Positions 17,211 to 24,598 of a DNA stretch of 64,000 nucleotides are shown here, piece by piece. The notes under the pieces are model-generated. The model was not told the DNA's origin. It saw only the letters and a program-made list of their open reading frames with translations, and did no database searches. The position numbers and the translations under genes were made by a program. The DNA comes from an uncultured Lachnospiraceae bacterium (lineage in GTDB: Bacteria; Bacillota; Clostridia; Lachnospirales; Lachnospiraceae): positions 62,001 to 126,000 of the forward strand of contig CAJUTU010000001.1 in the NCBI GenBank assembly GCA_910589385.1, in the 5' to 3' direction. The stretch's first letter is position 1. Each line of letters begins with the position of its first letter.

Positions 17211-18077
17211 CTATGCTTTCTTCTGTCTGAAAAATTCCGTCAAAAAATCAAAAAAATCAATTACATTGTGGCTGTCTGTCTTATTCCTGTTATAGTGGAT
17301 GATAATATCTCTCTGACAGACAGGCTCCTCTATTTTCAAAAGCCGTACGGATTCATTTTCGATACTTCCCCAGGTAAATTCCGGCCAGAAACCAATTCCC
17401 AGATTGGCCGCAATCATATTCTTCACTGCGGATGGATTATCGCTTTCAAAAATAATCCTCGGCGTAAATCCCGCATGCTGGCAAAAACGATCGCAGATAT
17501 AACGGAATTCCCGGGAGCCAAGAAGACTGACAAATCCCTCTTCTTCCACTTCCGTAAGACAGATGGATGTCCGATTCCGATATTTTTTATTTTCCGGCAC
17601 AGCCAGATAAATTTCTTCTGCACAGGCAAAACTATTTTCTTCATCTGATGCCTGGTAAAAGAGCTTCGTCGTAACGGCAATGTCGTAAAGCTCACTTTCT
17701 ACATTCTGATGTAATTGAAAATTGATATCCCCATGCTCCTTTTTATACTGGATGATCGCCTCCATCACAAGGCTGGATGCCGCCAAAACATTCATATGGA
17801 TCGTCTCGCTCTCCAGCTCGACCATCATCTTGAGCTGTTCGGGAATATCATCGATCTGGGACATCAAGGGTTCTAATTTTTTCTGCAGATATTTCCCATA
17901 TTCCGTCAAAACGATGTTACGTCCTTTTGCCGTAAACAACGGCACTCCCAGGTCATTTTCCAGCCGCCGGATGGCCTGGGTCAGAGCCGGTTGTGTAATA
18001 TGGAGATTCTTTGCACTGTTCGTCATGTGTTTTGTATTCGCCACTTCCAGAAAATACCGGATCTGCATCAATTCCAT
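17211..18077 (-). CDS. LysR-family transcriptional regulator
   Basis: A 288-residue LysR-type regulator. The winged helix-turn-helix is at residues 1-60 (MELMQIRYFLEVANTKHMTN, then LHITQPALTQAIRRLEND), followed by a substrate-binding effector domain with ICLTEVEEEGFVSLLGS. It is divergent from the SemiSWEET-SGNH gene across a 218-base intergenic region holding a good lysR promoter and a nine-base dyad just downstream of it, the usual layout for autorepression plus control of the divergent gene. Effector unknown. Confidence 0.93.
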   Translation of the reverse strand: MELMQIRYFLEVANTKHMTNSAKNLHITQPALTQAIRRLENDLGVPLFTAKGRNIVLTEYGKYLQKKLEPLMSQIDDIPEQLKMMVELESETIHMNVLAASSLVMEAIIQYKKEHGDINFQLHQNVESELYDIAVTTKLFYQASDEENSFACAEEIYLAVPENKKYRNRTSICLTEVEEEGFVSLLGSREFRYICDRFCQHAGFTPRIIFESDNPSAVKNMIAANLGIGFWPEFTWGSIENESVRLLKIEEPVCQRDIIIHYNRNKTDSHNVIDFFDFLTEFFRQKKA

Positions 18078-18133
18078 CTCTATTTTCCTTTCTTCTGGGA
18101 ATGATAAGCGGTTTTCGCATCACGCTTCTTTTT

Positions 18134-18157
18134 ATTCATAATATAAACATTATGAAT
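18134..18157. promoter_or_regulatory. Candidate LysR operator dyad
   Basis: A perfect inverted repeat ATTCATAAT-N6-ATTATGAAT, containing T-N11-A, located just downstream of the lysR -10 box. Its place and symmetry fit binding by the LysR protein encoded next to it; the link is inferred. Confidence 0.55.
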
Positions 18158-18166
18158 TTTATAAAT

Positions 18167-18195
18167 ATTATATATTAGACATAATCAAACGTCAA
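18167..18195 (-). promoter_or_regulatory. Promoter of the lysR gene
   Basis: Minus-strand TTGACG, 17 bases, TATAAT, about 90 bases before the lysR ATG. Confidence 0.65.
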
Positions 18196-18227
18196 TGTTA
18201 AACTATAGCAGAAATCTAAAGTAAGCG

Positions 18228-18260
18228 ATGCGTAAAAATTTTTCTATGGATTTTACGCAT
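18228..18260. repeat. Ten-base inverted repeat in the SemiSWEET leader
   Basis: ATGCGTAAAA and TTTTACGCAT, perfect complements separated by 13 bases, end 35 bases before the start of the SemiSWEET-SGNH gene. No T-run follows, so it is more likely an operator or a leader hairpin than a terminator. Confidence 0.5.
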
Positions 18261-18295
18261 ACAAAGTTGTCAAAAAAGAAAGAGAGGAAATGAAA

Positions 18296-19330
18296 ATGGC
18301 TGAACTTCTTGAGTCCACCATGCTGGTCTGCTTTGGATTATCCTGGCCCATGAATCTTGCTAAGAATATCAAAGCAAGATCAGCAAAAAACATGAGTCTC
18401 CAGTTTATACTTCTGATCATCACAGGGTATATTGCCGGAATCTCTGCAAAAATCTACACCCACAGGTTCAATTATGTATTGATCGTGTATCTCTTAAACC
18501 TGATTGTTGTATCTGCCAATGTGGTAGTCTATTTTATCAACTCCCGCTATGACAGGCAGGCTCAGGCAGCGAATGCGCAACTTAGTAAAGAACTCTCAGG
18601 ACACGGAACCCCTGCGGCAACGGGCAATACAGGAAATACTGCAGAAACTGCCCATACATCCGCACCTTTCCAGCCATCGATTCATGAACAAGGAGATGAT
18701 GAAATGCAAACATATCGTGAACTTAACAGCATAACAGAAGCAGGCGGCGTTGTACTTTTTGGCTCCAACACGTTTGCCGCACTTCCAGTCGGAGAACTGT
18801 CACAGGCTTTTCGTATTACCGAGCCGATCTACAACCGGAGTGTCAGGGATATACGCATTGACCAGATTGAACGTTATCTGAAAGTATGTCTGTATGACTT
18901 GAATCCACGTAAAATTTTTGTTAATTTGGGAGATATTGATATCCTGGATGAAAATGTAGATGTAGACAATTTTATATCCAAATATGAATGGCTCCTTTAC
19001 ATGATACACACAAAGACAGAAGCTTCTATTTATATCGTACCGATCGTATCAAAAAGCCCGGCGGCATTTAAGATCAATGAACGTCTGAAAGCCCTTGCCG
19101 CACAGACCGGATGCAAGTATATTGATGTGTCTGGTGTTTTCGAATCCCAGCGGCCTACACTTCGTCTGTTCGAATTGATGAAGGTGCATATGCGCAACCA
19201 CCCGATCAATTTTGCGGATGCAATGGAAGTCGGAACTTTAAGCAACCGGCAGATTGCAGATACGCCGAATGACGGCCAGGCCTCAGCAGCGCCGGGCCTG
19301 CAAAAAGATGTAGCCTACGCAAAACATTGA
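18296..19330 (+). CDS. SemiSWEET/PQ-loop membrane domain fused to an SGNH-hydrolase-like domain
   Basis: A 344-residue two-part protein. Residues 1-82 have three membrane helices with the PQ-loop pattern (LSWPMNLAKNIKARSAKNMS), as in SemiSWEET half-transporters. A polar linker rich in Ala, Gly, Asn and Thr (residues 88-136) leads to a domain of about 208 residues with the fold pattern of SGNH/GDSL hydrolases: VVLFGSNTFAALP (block I), IYNRSVRDIR (block II), KIFVNLGDIDI (block III). The catalytic GDS is replaced by GSN and no DxxH is obvious, so this part may be non-catalytic. An internal AAGGAG eight bases before an in-frame ATG at 18704 could start the SGNH part alone. I chose the start at 18296 (GAGAGG eight bases upstream) over 18290. 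Function unknown. Confidence 0.8.
   Translation: MAELLESTMLVCFGLSWPMNLAKNIKARSAKNMSLQFILLIITGYIAGISAKIYTHRFNYVLIVYLLNLIVVSANVVVYFINSRYDRQAQAANAQLSKELSGHGTPAATGNTGNTAETAHTSAPFQPSIHEQGDDEMQTYRELNSITEAGGVVLFGSNTFAALPVGELSQAFRITEPIYNRSVRDIRIDQIERYLKVCLYDLNPRKIFVNLGDIDILDENVDVDNFISKYEWLLYMIHTKTEASIYIVPIVSKSPAAFKINERLKALAAQTGCKYIDVSGVFESQRPTLRLFELMKVHMRNHPINFADAMEVGTLSNRQIADTPNDGQASAAPGLQKDVAYAKH
18690..18706 (+). promoter_or_regulatory. Internal ribosome-binding site and in-frame ATG
   Basis: AAGGAG followed by eight bases and ATG (codon 137) inside the SemiSWEET-SGNH gene, exactly at the linker/SGNH boundary. Translation from here would give a soluble protein of about 208 residues. Confidence 0.5.
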
Positions 19331-19338
19331 GATAACAA

Positions 19339-19370
19339 GGGCCGCCTGCAGGCAAGCGGCCCTTTCTTTT
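19339..19370. terminator. Bidirectional terminator between convergent genes
   Basis: GGGCCGC / GCGGCCC stem with a ten-base loop, followed on the plus strand by TTTCTTTT; it sits between the SemiSWEET-SGNH stop and the exchanger stop. Confidence 0.85.
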
Positions 19371-20580
19371 AACAGAACAAAATGATCAACTGTGATGCCA
19401 GTACAACCGCGATCAATGCGATCGGATAGGTAGCCGCATATGCAGCCGCAATATCCTCCGTACCAGCCATATTGATCAAGGTTCCCAGTGCCGGTGTGCT
19501 GGTCATGCCGCCAGTCAGTGAACCAAGATTATTGAGCAGGGGCAGCTTTAATATATTCTTAGCCACAATAAATCCAATGACCATCGGAAGGATTGTCATG
19601 ATCGCCCCATAGAGGAAATAAACCGGTTCAAAGTATCGTACAAATTGCGCGCCGCCGGACACTCCTGCTCCAATCAGGAACAGCATCAGCCCCATCTCCC
19701 TGAGCAGCTTTAACGTCGTGTTCTTTGGCATGATCGATATCTTTCCTATATGGCCATAGTGCCCAAATACAAGAGCCGTCAGAAGACAACCGCCTGTCGT
19801 CGTCAGCGAAAAGTTCTTGTAGATGAGACTTCCGATCATGATTCCTATGATTGCTGCCAGCGAAAATGGGAAGAATCCAAATTCGTCTACCTCTGTCAGG
19901 ATCAGGCTGCTCCTTTTGCGGCTTTCTCCTTCTTTCGCAGTAATCTTAGCCACTTCATCGTTCATATTTGCTTTCATGATCTTTGGAACAATCTGTACAA
20001 ACAGCACGACTCCCACCACACCAAACAAATAGGAGATACCATATCCCACGGATACCAGGGCTTCCAGATCAGCTCCGACTGCTGCCTTTGACGCGGAAAA
20101 TGCCGGCGTGCTGGTCAATGCTCCGGAAAGAAGGCCTACCATGATCGCCCTGAACTGTTCATGCTCCAAACCTGTTAAGTTTGAGCCGATCATAATGCAT
20201 ACAATACATGTTACTGCCGCGGCAAGAATGATCACTACCCCCAACAGTACATAAGATTTAAAATTTCGTTTCAGGTTTCCGAAAAAGTTCGGTCCGGCAA
20301 TAAAGCCTACAGACGTCACGAAGAAGATCAATCCCATATTTTCAACGATTTTCAGCGCATCCGTAGCGAAGGACACCTCACCTGCCATCAGGTTATCGGA
20401 CAATTTTGTATATAACAGACATCCATAGACCAGCGCTACAATAAATACTCCTGCAGTCCCAAGATTGATTCCCTTTACAGTGATCTTCCCAATTGCATAT
20501 CCCACAGCCGCAATCGCAAAGACCGAGAACGTCAGAAATGCTACAGCCTTTACTGACAATATCCCTCCTAATAACTCCAT
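19369..20580 (-). CDS. AspT/YidE-family (AAEx) putative dicarboxylate or amino acid exchanger
   Basis: A 403-residue membrane protein with about ten helices and two copies of the AspT/YidE/YbjL duplication motif: VGLLSGALTSTPAFSASKAA in the first half and LGSLTGGMTSTPALGTLINM in the second. The family includes the aspartate:alanine exchanger AspT and the succinate exporter SucE1. Unlike YidE/AspT it lacks TrkA_C domains between the halves. It lies directly downstream of the fumarase/fumarate reductase operon in the same direction, separated by a long hairpin, suggesting transport of a C4-dicarboxylate such as succinate; this is inference. GGGAG precedes the ATG. Confidence 0.85.
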   Translation of the reverse strand: MELLGGILSVKAVAFLTFSVFAIAAVGYAIGKITVKGINLGTAGVFIVALVYGCLLYTKLSDNLMAGEVSFATDALKIVENMGLIFFVTSVGFIAGPNFFGNLKRNFKSYVLLGVVIILAAAVTCIVCIMIGSNLTGLEHEQFRAIMVGLLSGALTSTPAFSASKAAVGADLEALVSVGYGISYLFGVVGVVLFVQIVPKIMKANMNDEVAKITAKEGESRKRSSLILTEVDEFGFFPFSLAAIIGIMIGSLIYKNFSLTTTGGCLLTALVFGHYGHIGKISIMPKNTTLKLLREMGLMLFLIGAGVSGGAQFVRYFEPVYFLYGAIMTILPMVIGFIVAKNILKLPLLNNLGSLTGGMTSTPALGTLINMAGTEDIAAAYAATYPIALIAVVLASQLIILFC

Positions 20581-20603
20581 GTCTTATGACTCCCTTCTGT
20601 ATC

Positions 20604-20640
20604 ATACAGAAAACCTGCCACTGGCAGCTTTTCTGCATAC
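20604..20640. repeat. 37-base palindromic repeat, copy 1
   Basis: Begins ATACAGAAAACC and ends CTTTTCTGCATAC, forming an imperfect hairpin around CTGCC/GGCAG. Two further 37-base copies lie at 41958-41994 and 50439-50475. It is in the gap upstream of the exchanger gene. Confidence 0.7.
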
Positions 20641-20654
20641 TATGGTATCTAAAA

Positions 20655-20740
20655 GACAGCAAGCCGCCAGCCTGAAATAGGCCGGATACCGTTACTGTAT
20701 GCAGCCTGTTGCCGTAAACAGTAACACCTGGCTTGCTGTC
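20655..20740 (-). terminator. Long composite hairpin after fumarase beta
   Basis: A 13-base outer stem with one bulge (GACAGCAAGCC... / ...GGCTTGCTGTC) encloses a second perfect eight-base stem (GTTACTGT / ACAGTAAC). On the minus strand the structure is followed by TTTTAG. It probably ends or attenuates the hdr-flx-frd-fum transcript before the exchanger gene. Confidence 0.6.
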
Positions 20741-20769
20741 TGTATGAGAATGCTAAATATGAATATCTA

Positions 20770-21333
20770 TCATCCTTTATGTTCTTCCAGATAAGCGGCA
20801 CGTCCGCTCTCATACAGGTTATTTCCTTCGCTGTCAATGATGACAACAAGCGGCATATCCTCTACATAAAGCTTTCGGAGTGCTTCTGCGCCCAGATCTT
20901 CATAAGCGATCAGCTCTGCCTTTTTAATACATTTTGCCAGTAGTGCGCCTGCACCGCCGATCGCGCCAAAGTAAACGCCGGAATATTTTTTCATTGCATC
21001 AACCACTTCCGGAAGACGTGCGCCTTTTCCGATCATTCCACGCGCGCCCACAGACATCATAGTCGGTGCATAAGCATCCATACGTCCGCTCGTAGTCGGT
21101 CCCGCAGAACCGATCACCTGTCCTGGCTTTGCCGGGGTCGGCCCTACATAATAGATGGTAGCATCTGTAGGATCAAATGGGATCTCTTCGCCCTTTGCCA
21201 ATGCCTCACACATCCGTTTATGGCCTGCGTCGCGAGAAGTATAGATTGTTCCTGTCACCAGTACGCTGTCACCGGCGTGAAGTGTCTTTGCAAGTTCCTC
21301 TGTCAATGGTAATGTAATCTTTCTTGCTGCCAT
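20770..21333 (-). CDS. fumB: Class I fumarate hydratase, beta subunit
   Basis: The 187-residue C-terminal-type subunit of the two-subunit, oxygen-labile [4Fe-4S] fumarase, which converts malate and fumarate. Typical motifs are GDSVLVTGTIYTSRDAGHKR near the N-terminus, YVGPTPAKPGQVIGSAGPTT and MIGKGAR. It is translated right behind the alpha subunit: the alpha stop and this ATG are one base apart, with GGAGGTGA inside the alpha end. It forms the enzyme with the product of 21335-22177. The tartrate dehydratase relatives are close, but the fumarate reductase context favours fumarase. The symbol denotes the beta subunit, not the E. coli FumB isozyme. Confidence 0.92.
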   Translation of the reverse strand: MAARKITLPLTEELAKTLHAGDSVLVTGTIYTSRDAGHKRMCEALAKGEEIPFDPTDATIYYVGPTPAKPGQVIGSAGPTTSGRMDAYAPTMMSVGARGMIGKGARLPEVVDAMKKYSGVYFGAIGGAGALLAKCIKKAELIAYEDLGAEALRKLYVEDMPLVVIIDSEGNNLYESGRAAYLEEHKG

Positions 21334-21334
21334 C

Positions 21335-22177
21335 TTAGATCACCTCCGATTTATGACGTGTTACATGGCAGTTGATATTTACTGCACATGGCATGCCTGC
21401 AATATGTGTCGGCAATGTCTCGATATTCAGTCCGATTGCCGTAGTTTTTCCGCCAAAGCCCTGTGGCCCGATGCCCAGCTGATTGATCTTCTCCAGCATT
21501 TCCTTTTCCAGATCTGCATAAAATTCATCTGGATTAGAGGAATCGATCGGCCGCATCAACGCTTTTTTAGCAAGAAGGGCTGCTTTATCAAAGGTTCCGC
21601 CGATCCCAACGCCAACGACCATAGGCGGGCATGGATTCGGCCCTGCAGTCTCTACGACTTCCAGGATAAAATCTTTGATCCCCTGAAGGCCATGGGATGG
21701 CTTAAACATACGGATCTGGCTCATATTTTCACTTCCAAAGCCTTTTGGCCCAACGGTCACTTTAATCTGCTCGCCCGGAACAATCTCTGTATACAGCATT
21801 GCAGGGGTATTATCTCCTGTGTTGCCACGGCGTACCGGATCTTTTACAACGGATTTCCGAAGATATCCCTTATCGTAGCCACGGCGTACACCCTCGTCAA
21901 CCGCTTCCGCAAGATTGCCGCCTGTCAGATGCACATCCTGCCCGATCTCTAAAAATACACATGCCATACCGGTATCCTGGCAGATCGGTACACATTCACT
22001 GTCTGCAATCTCAAAGTTCTCAATGATATTATCCAGAACTCCTTTTGCGATTTCTCCATCCTCACAGGCGCGGCAATCCTTGATCGCGCATTTTACGTCC
22101 TCCGGAAGATGTTCATTTGCTTCGATACAAAGCTTTTCTACGACATCCGTAATCACGCTTACATTTATCTCACGCAT
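21335..22177 (-). CDS. fumA: Class I fumarate hydratase, alpha subunit
   Basis: The 280-residue N-terminal-type subunit of [4Fe-4S] fumarase. Cluster cysteines fall in PICQDTGMACVF and ETAGPNPCPPMVVGVGIGG, and GNTGDNTPAMLYTE is the usual substrate-loop region. In this window it would dehydrate malate to fumarate, the substrate of the fumarate reductase encoded just upstream. AGGAGG precedes the ATG. A bipartite hairpin repeat (22202-22264) fills the 102-base spacer after the fumarate reductase flavoprotein gene. The symbol denotes the alpha subunit. Confidence 0.93.
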   Translation of the reverse strand: MREINVSVITDVVEKLCIEANEHLPEDVKCAIKDCRACEDGEIAKGVLDNIIENFEIADSECVPICQDTGMACVFLEIGQDVHLTGGNLAEAVDEGVRRGYDKGYLRKSVVKDPVRRGNTGDNTPAMLYTEIVPGEQIKVTVGPKGFGSENMSQIRMFKPSHGLQGIKDFILEVVETAGPNPCPPMVVGVGIGGTFDKAALLAKKALMRPIDSSNPDEFYADLEKEMLEKINQLGIGPQGFGGKTTAIGLNIETLPTHIAGMPCAVNINCHVTRHKSEVI

Positions 22178-22201
22178 AATCTATGTCTCCTCCTTTCTTG
22201 C

Positions 22202-22264
22202 AATCAATTTGCAGTAAATTGATTACCTGTCAGCCCGCCGTCTGTATATTTTCAGACGGCAGGC
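22202..22264. repeat. Bipartite intergenic hairpin repeat, copy A
   Basis: Module 1: AATCAATTT, five-base loop, AAATTGATT, then a CCTG tag. Module 2: GCCCGCCGTCTG, eight-base loop, CAGACGGCAGGC, then AATT. The same order and orientation recur at 62105-62204, and a diverged copy lies at 31099-31145. Confidence 0.6.
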
Positions 22265-22279
22265 AATTTTCTAAACCTT

Positions 22280-23890
22280 TTATCTCTCGTGACGCGCATA
22301 TTTAGGAAGAAGCTTCGGTGATACCTCTCCTGTCGCTGCAGAAGCGCCTTTTAACTCCTCATCATAGCTTGCCACATGGTCAAGATTCATGGTGCCGAGT
22401 TCGACTTCTTTTGCTTTTGCTGCCGCTTTCTTGCCTGCGTTCCGGCCAAATACGATCACGTCAAGAAGGGAATTCCCCATCAGTCTGTTTGTTCCGTGGA
22501 TTCCGCCTGCTGCCTCTCCTGCTGCTAAAAGATTCGGGATTGTTTTCGTGAAGCCTTCTCCGTCAATCTCAAGGCCGCCGTTCTGGTAATGCAGTGTGGG
22601 ATAGATCAGGATCGGCACTTTTCTCATATCAATTCCATATTTCATATACATACGGAACATTGCAGGGATCCTCTTTTCAATCGTTCCCTCTCCTCCAAGA
22701 ATTTCAATCATAGGTGTGTCAAGCCATACGCCCTTCTCTCCGTCAGGCGTCTCTACGCCGCGGCCTTCCCTGCATTCACGGATAACGCCTGAAGCATTGA
22801 CGTCACGCGTCTCCAAAGGATGGATATAAGCTTCACCATTTGCGTTGACAAGCTGTGCGCCGACAGAACGGACTTTCTCCGTCACAAGAGCGCCAAGGAT
22901 CTGTACCGGATAAGCTACACCTGTCGGATGGTACTGGATGGAATCCTGATAAAGCAGCGGTACTCCTGCTCTGTATCCCAGTACAAGTCCGTCTGCCGTT
23001 GCCCCATAGTGGTTCGACGTCGGGAATCCCTGATAATGCATTCTTCCTGCGCCGCCTGTTGCGATCACAACAGTCTTTGCCCTTGCGACAGAATAATCTC
23101 CTGTCTCCATATTGAGAAGAACCGCGCCTGCTGCCTGGCCTTTCTCATCTTTGATGATCTCTACCGCAGAAGTAAATTCTACTACCGGAATCTGAAGGTT
23201 CAATACTTCGTCACGAAGTGTACGCATAATCTCTGCTCCGGAATAGTCCTTACATGCATGCATTCTCTTTCTGGATGTACCGCCGCCATGGGTCGTTACC
23301 ATACGTCCGTCCCCGTCTTTATCAAACATAACACCCAGTTCATTCAGCCATTTGATCGCGTCAGGAGCTTCCATTACGAGACGTTTTACCAGTTCTGGCT
23401 TTGCAGCGAAATGTCCGCCGCCAAACGCGTCCAGATAATGCTGTACCGGAGAATCATTTTCCTTATCCGCTGCCTGGATACCGCCTTCTGCCATCATCGT
23501 GTTCGCGTCGCCGATGCGCAGTTTCGTTACGATCATAACGTTTGCACCTGCATTGTGTGCTTCAATGGCACAGGAAGAACCGGCGCCGCCGCCGCCGATC
23601 ACCAGTACGTCTACGTCATAATCAACTTTCATAATATCAACCTTCTCACTTACAAGACGGCTTGTTGAATGAAGCATTTCAGCCAGTTCGAGCGGCGCTT
23701 TCTGTCCTTTGTTCGGGCCTACTTTAATCTCCGCAAAAGCATCTGGATTATAGTCTGGATGGAATTCTTTCAGGAGAGCGTCTTTTTCGTCAGCAGTCAG
23801 ACGTCTTGGTTCTGTAGACATACGTTCTGCCCTTGTAGCCTCTACCTTTTTGATGGATTCCATCATATTCTCTGGATATGGTGTATACAT
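22280..23890 (-). CDS. Soluble fumarate reductase, flavoprotein subunit
   Basis: A 536-residue FAD protein of the succinate dehydrogenase/fumarate reductase/L-aspartate oxidase family. After a roughly 90-residue N-terminal extension comes the FAD-binding site VDVLVIGGGGAGSSCAIE (residues 93-110) and MAEGGIQA. Catalytic positions are kept: Arg341 in VTEKVRSVGA, His434 in TLHYQNGG and Arg469 in HGTNRLMGNS. The position of the histidine that binds FAD covalently in E. coli FrdA (RSHTVAAEGG) is Asn130 here (DANTMMAEGG), so FAD is probably non-covalent. With the Fe-S subunit upstream and no membrane anchor gene, this resembles thiol:fumarate reductase-type soluble enzymes and should reduce fumarate to succinate in the cytoplasm. 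GGGGAGGG precedes the ATG. Confidence 0.9.
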   Translation of the reverse strand: MYTPYPENMMESIKKVEATRAERMSTEPRRLTADEKDALLKEFHPDYNPDAFAEIKVGPNKGQKAPLELAEMLHSTSRLVSEKVDIMKVDYDVDVLVIGGGGAGSSCAIEAHNAGANVMIVTKLRIGDANTMMAEGGIQAADKENDSPVQHYLDAFGGGHFAAKPELVKRLVMEAPDAIKWLNELGVMFDKDGDGRMVTTHGGGTSRKRMHACKDYSGAEIMRTLRDEVLNLQIPVVEFTSAVEIIKDEKGQAAGAVLLNMETGDYSVARAKTVVIATGGAGRMHYQGFPTSNHYGATADGLVLGYRAGVPLLYQDSIQYHPTGVAYPVQILGALVTEKVRSVGAQLVNANGEAYIHPLETRDVNASGVIRECREGRGVETPDGEKGVWLDTPMIEILGGEGTIEKRIPAMFRMYMKYGIDMRKVPILIYPTLHYQNGGLEIDGEGFTKTIPNLLAAGEAAGGIHGTNRLMGNSLLDVIVFGRNAGKKAAAKAKEVELGTMNLDHVASYDEELKGASAATGEVSPKLLPKYARHER

Positions 23891-23903
23891 ATTCTACCCT
23901 CCC

Positions 23904-24578
23904 CTATTTCTCAATCTCTCTTGTATTGTAAAGTTCCTGCATCTCTTCAATCGGCTTCTGCATGATCTGCTCGATCAGCTCGTCAAATTCGCCCTTATTG
24001 ATCTCATCCACACGATTTTTCAGATGCTCCGTCTCAGGCGCGATGTATTTACCGGTGAGACGTCTTGCCAAAAGGCCAACCATCGGGTGAGAAATTCCGG
24101 CCGGACATCTTACGGAACAGCATCCACAGCTTACGCAGTCAAAGGATTCTTCCGCACATTTCTCGAACTCGCCGCGCTGTGCATATGCAATATACTGCAT
24201 GACATTCAGATCCTGTGTACATGCCTTTGTACATGCATTACATCCGATACAGCTATAGATTTCCGGATACAACTCCATCATGATCTGCTGGGTCGGCTTG
24301 ATATCCTTGATCTCGTAGGTTCTCTTATCCGTCGGGAAGAACGGGATGCTTGCTACATACATCCCCTCTTCTACCTGTGTCTGGCAGGCAAGGCATGTCT
24401 TTAATTCATTTTTTCCTTTGATCCTGTAGATTGTCGCACATGCTCCGCAGAAACCATGACGGCAGCCACATCCTCTTTTCAGTGTATAACCGGCGTATTC
24501 CATAGCAGTCATGATCGTAAGTTCTGCAGGTACGCTGTACTTTTTACCGAAAAAATATACATTTACCATCTTTTCCAT
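23904..24578 (-). CDS. Soluble fumarate reductase, iron-sulfur subunit
   Basis: A 224-residue electron-transfer subunit. The N-terminal [2Fe-2S] domain has GCGCRHGFCGAC and, later, TCLAC. The C-terminal domain has two full [4Fe-4S] motifs, CIGCNACTKAC and CVSCGCCSVRCP. Quinone-linked FrdB/SdhB have a [3Fe-4S] motif in the last position; here the cysteine is present, so a second [4Fe-4S] cluster is expected. This fits a soluble partner rather than a quinone-reactive one. The gene sits 13 bases upstream of the flavoprotein gene and 20 bases downstream of the FlxA-like gene. Confidence 0.9.
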   Translation of the reverse strand: MEKMVNVYFFGKKYSVPAELTIMTAMEYAGYTLKRGCGCRHGFCGACATIYRIKGKNELKTCLACQTQVEEGMYVASIPFFPTDKRTYEIKDIKPTQQIMMELYPEIYSCIGCNACTKACTQDLNVMQYIAYAQRGEFEKCAEESFDCVSCGCCSVRCPAGISHPMVGLLARRLTGKYIAPETEHLKNRVDEINKGEFDELIEQIMQKPIEEMQELYNTREIEK

Positions 24579-24598
24579 GTTATTATTATCCTTTCGCT

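Noticed and set aside
22820..23668. A 282-codon plus-strand frame
   Set aside because: It lies wholly antisense to the fumarate reductase flavoprotein gene, has many Cys and His typical of shadow frames, and lacks a credible start.
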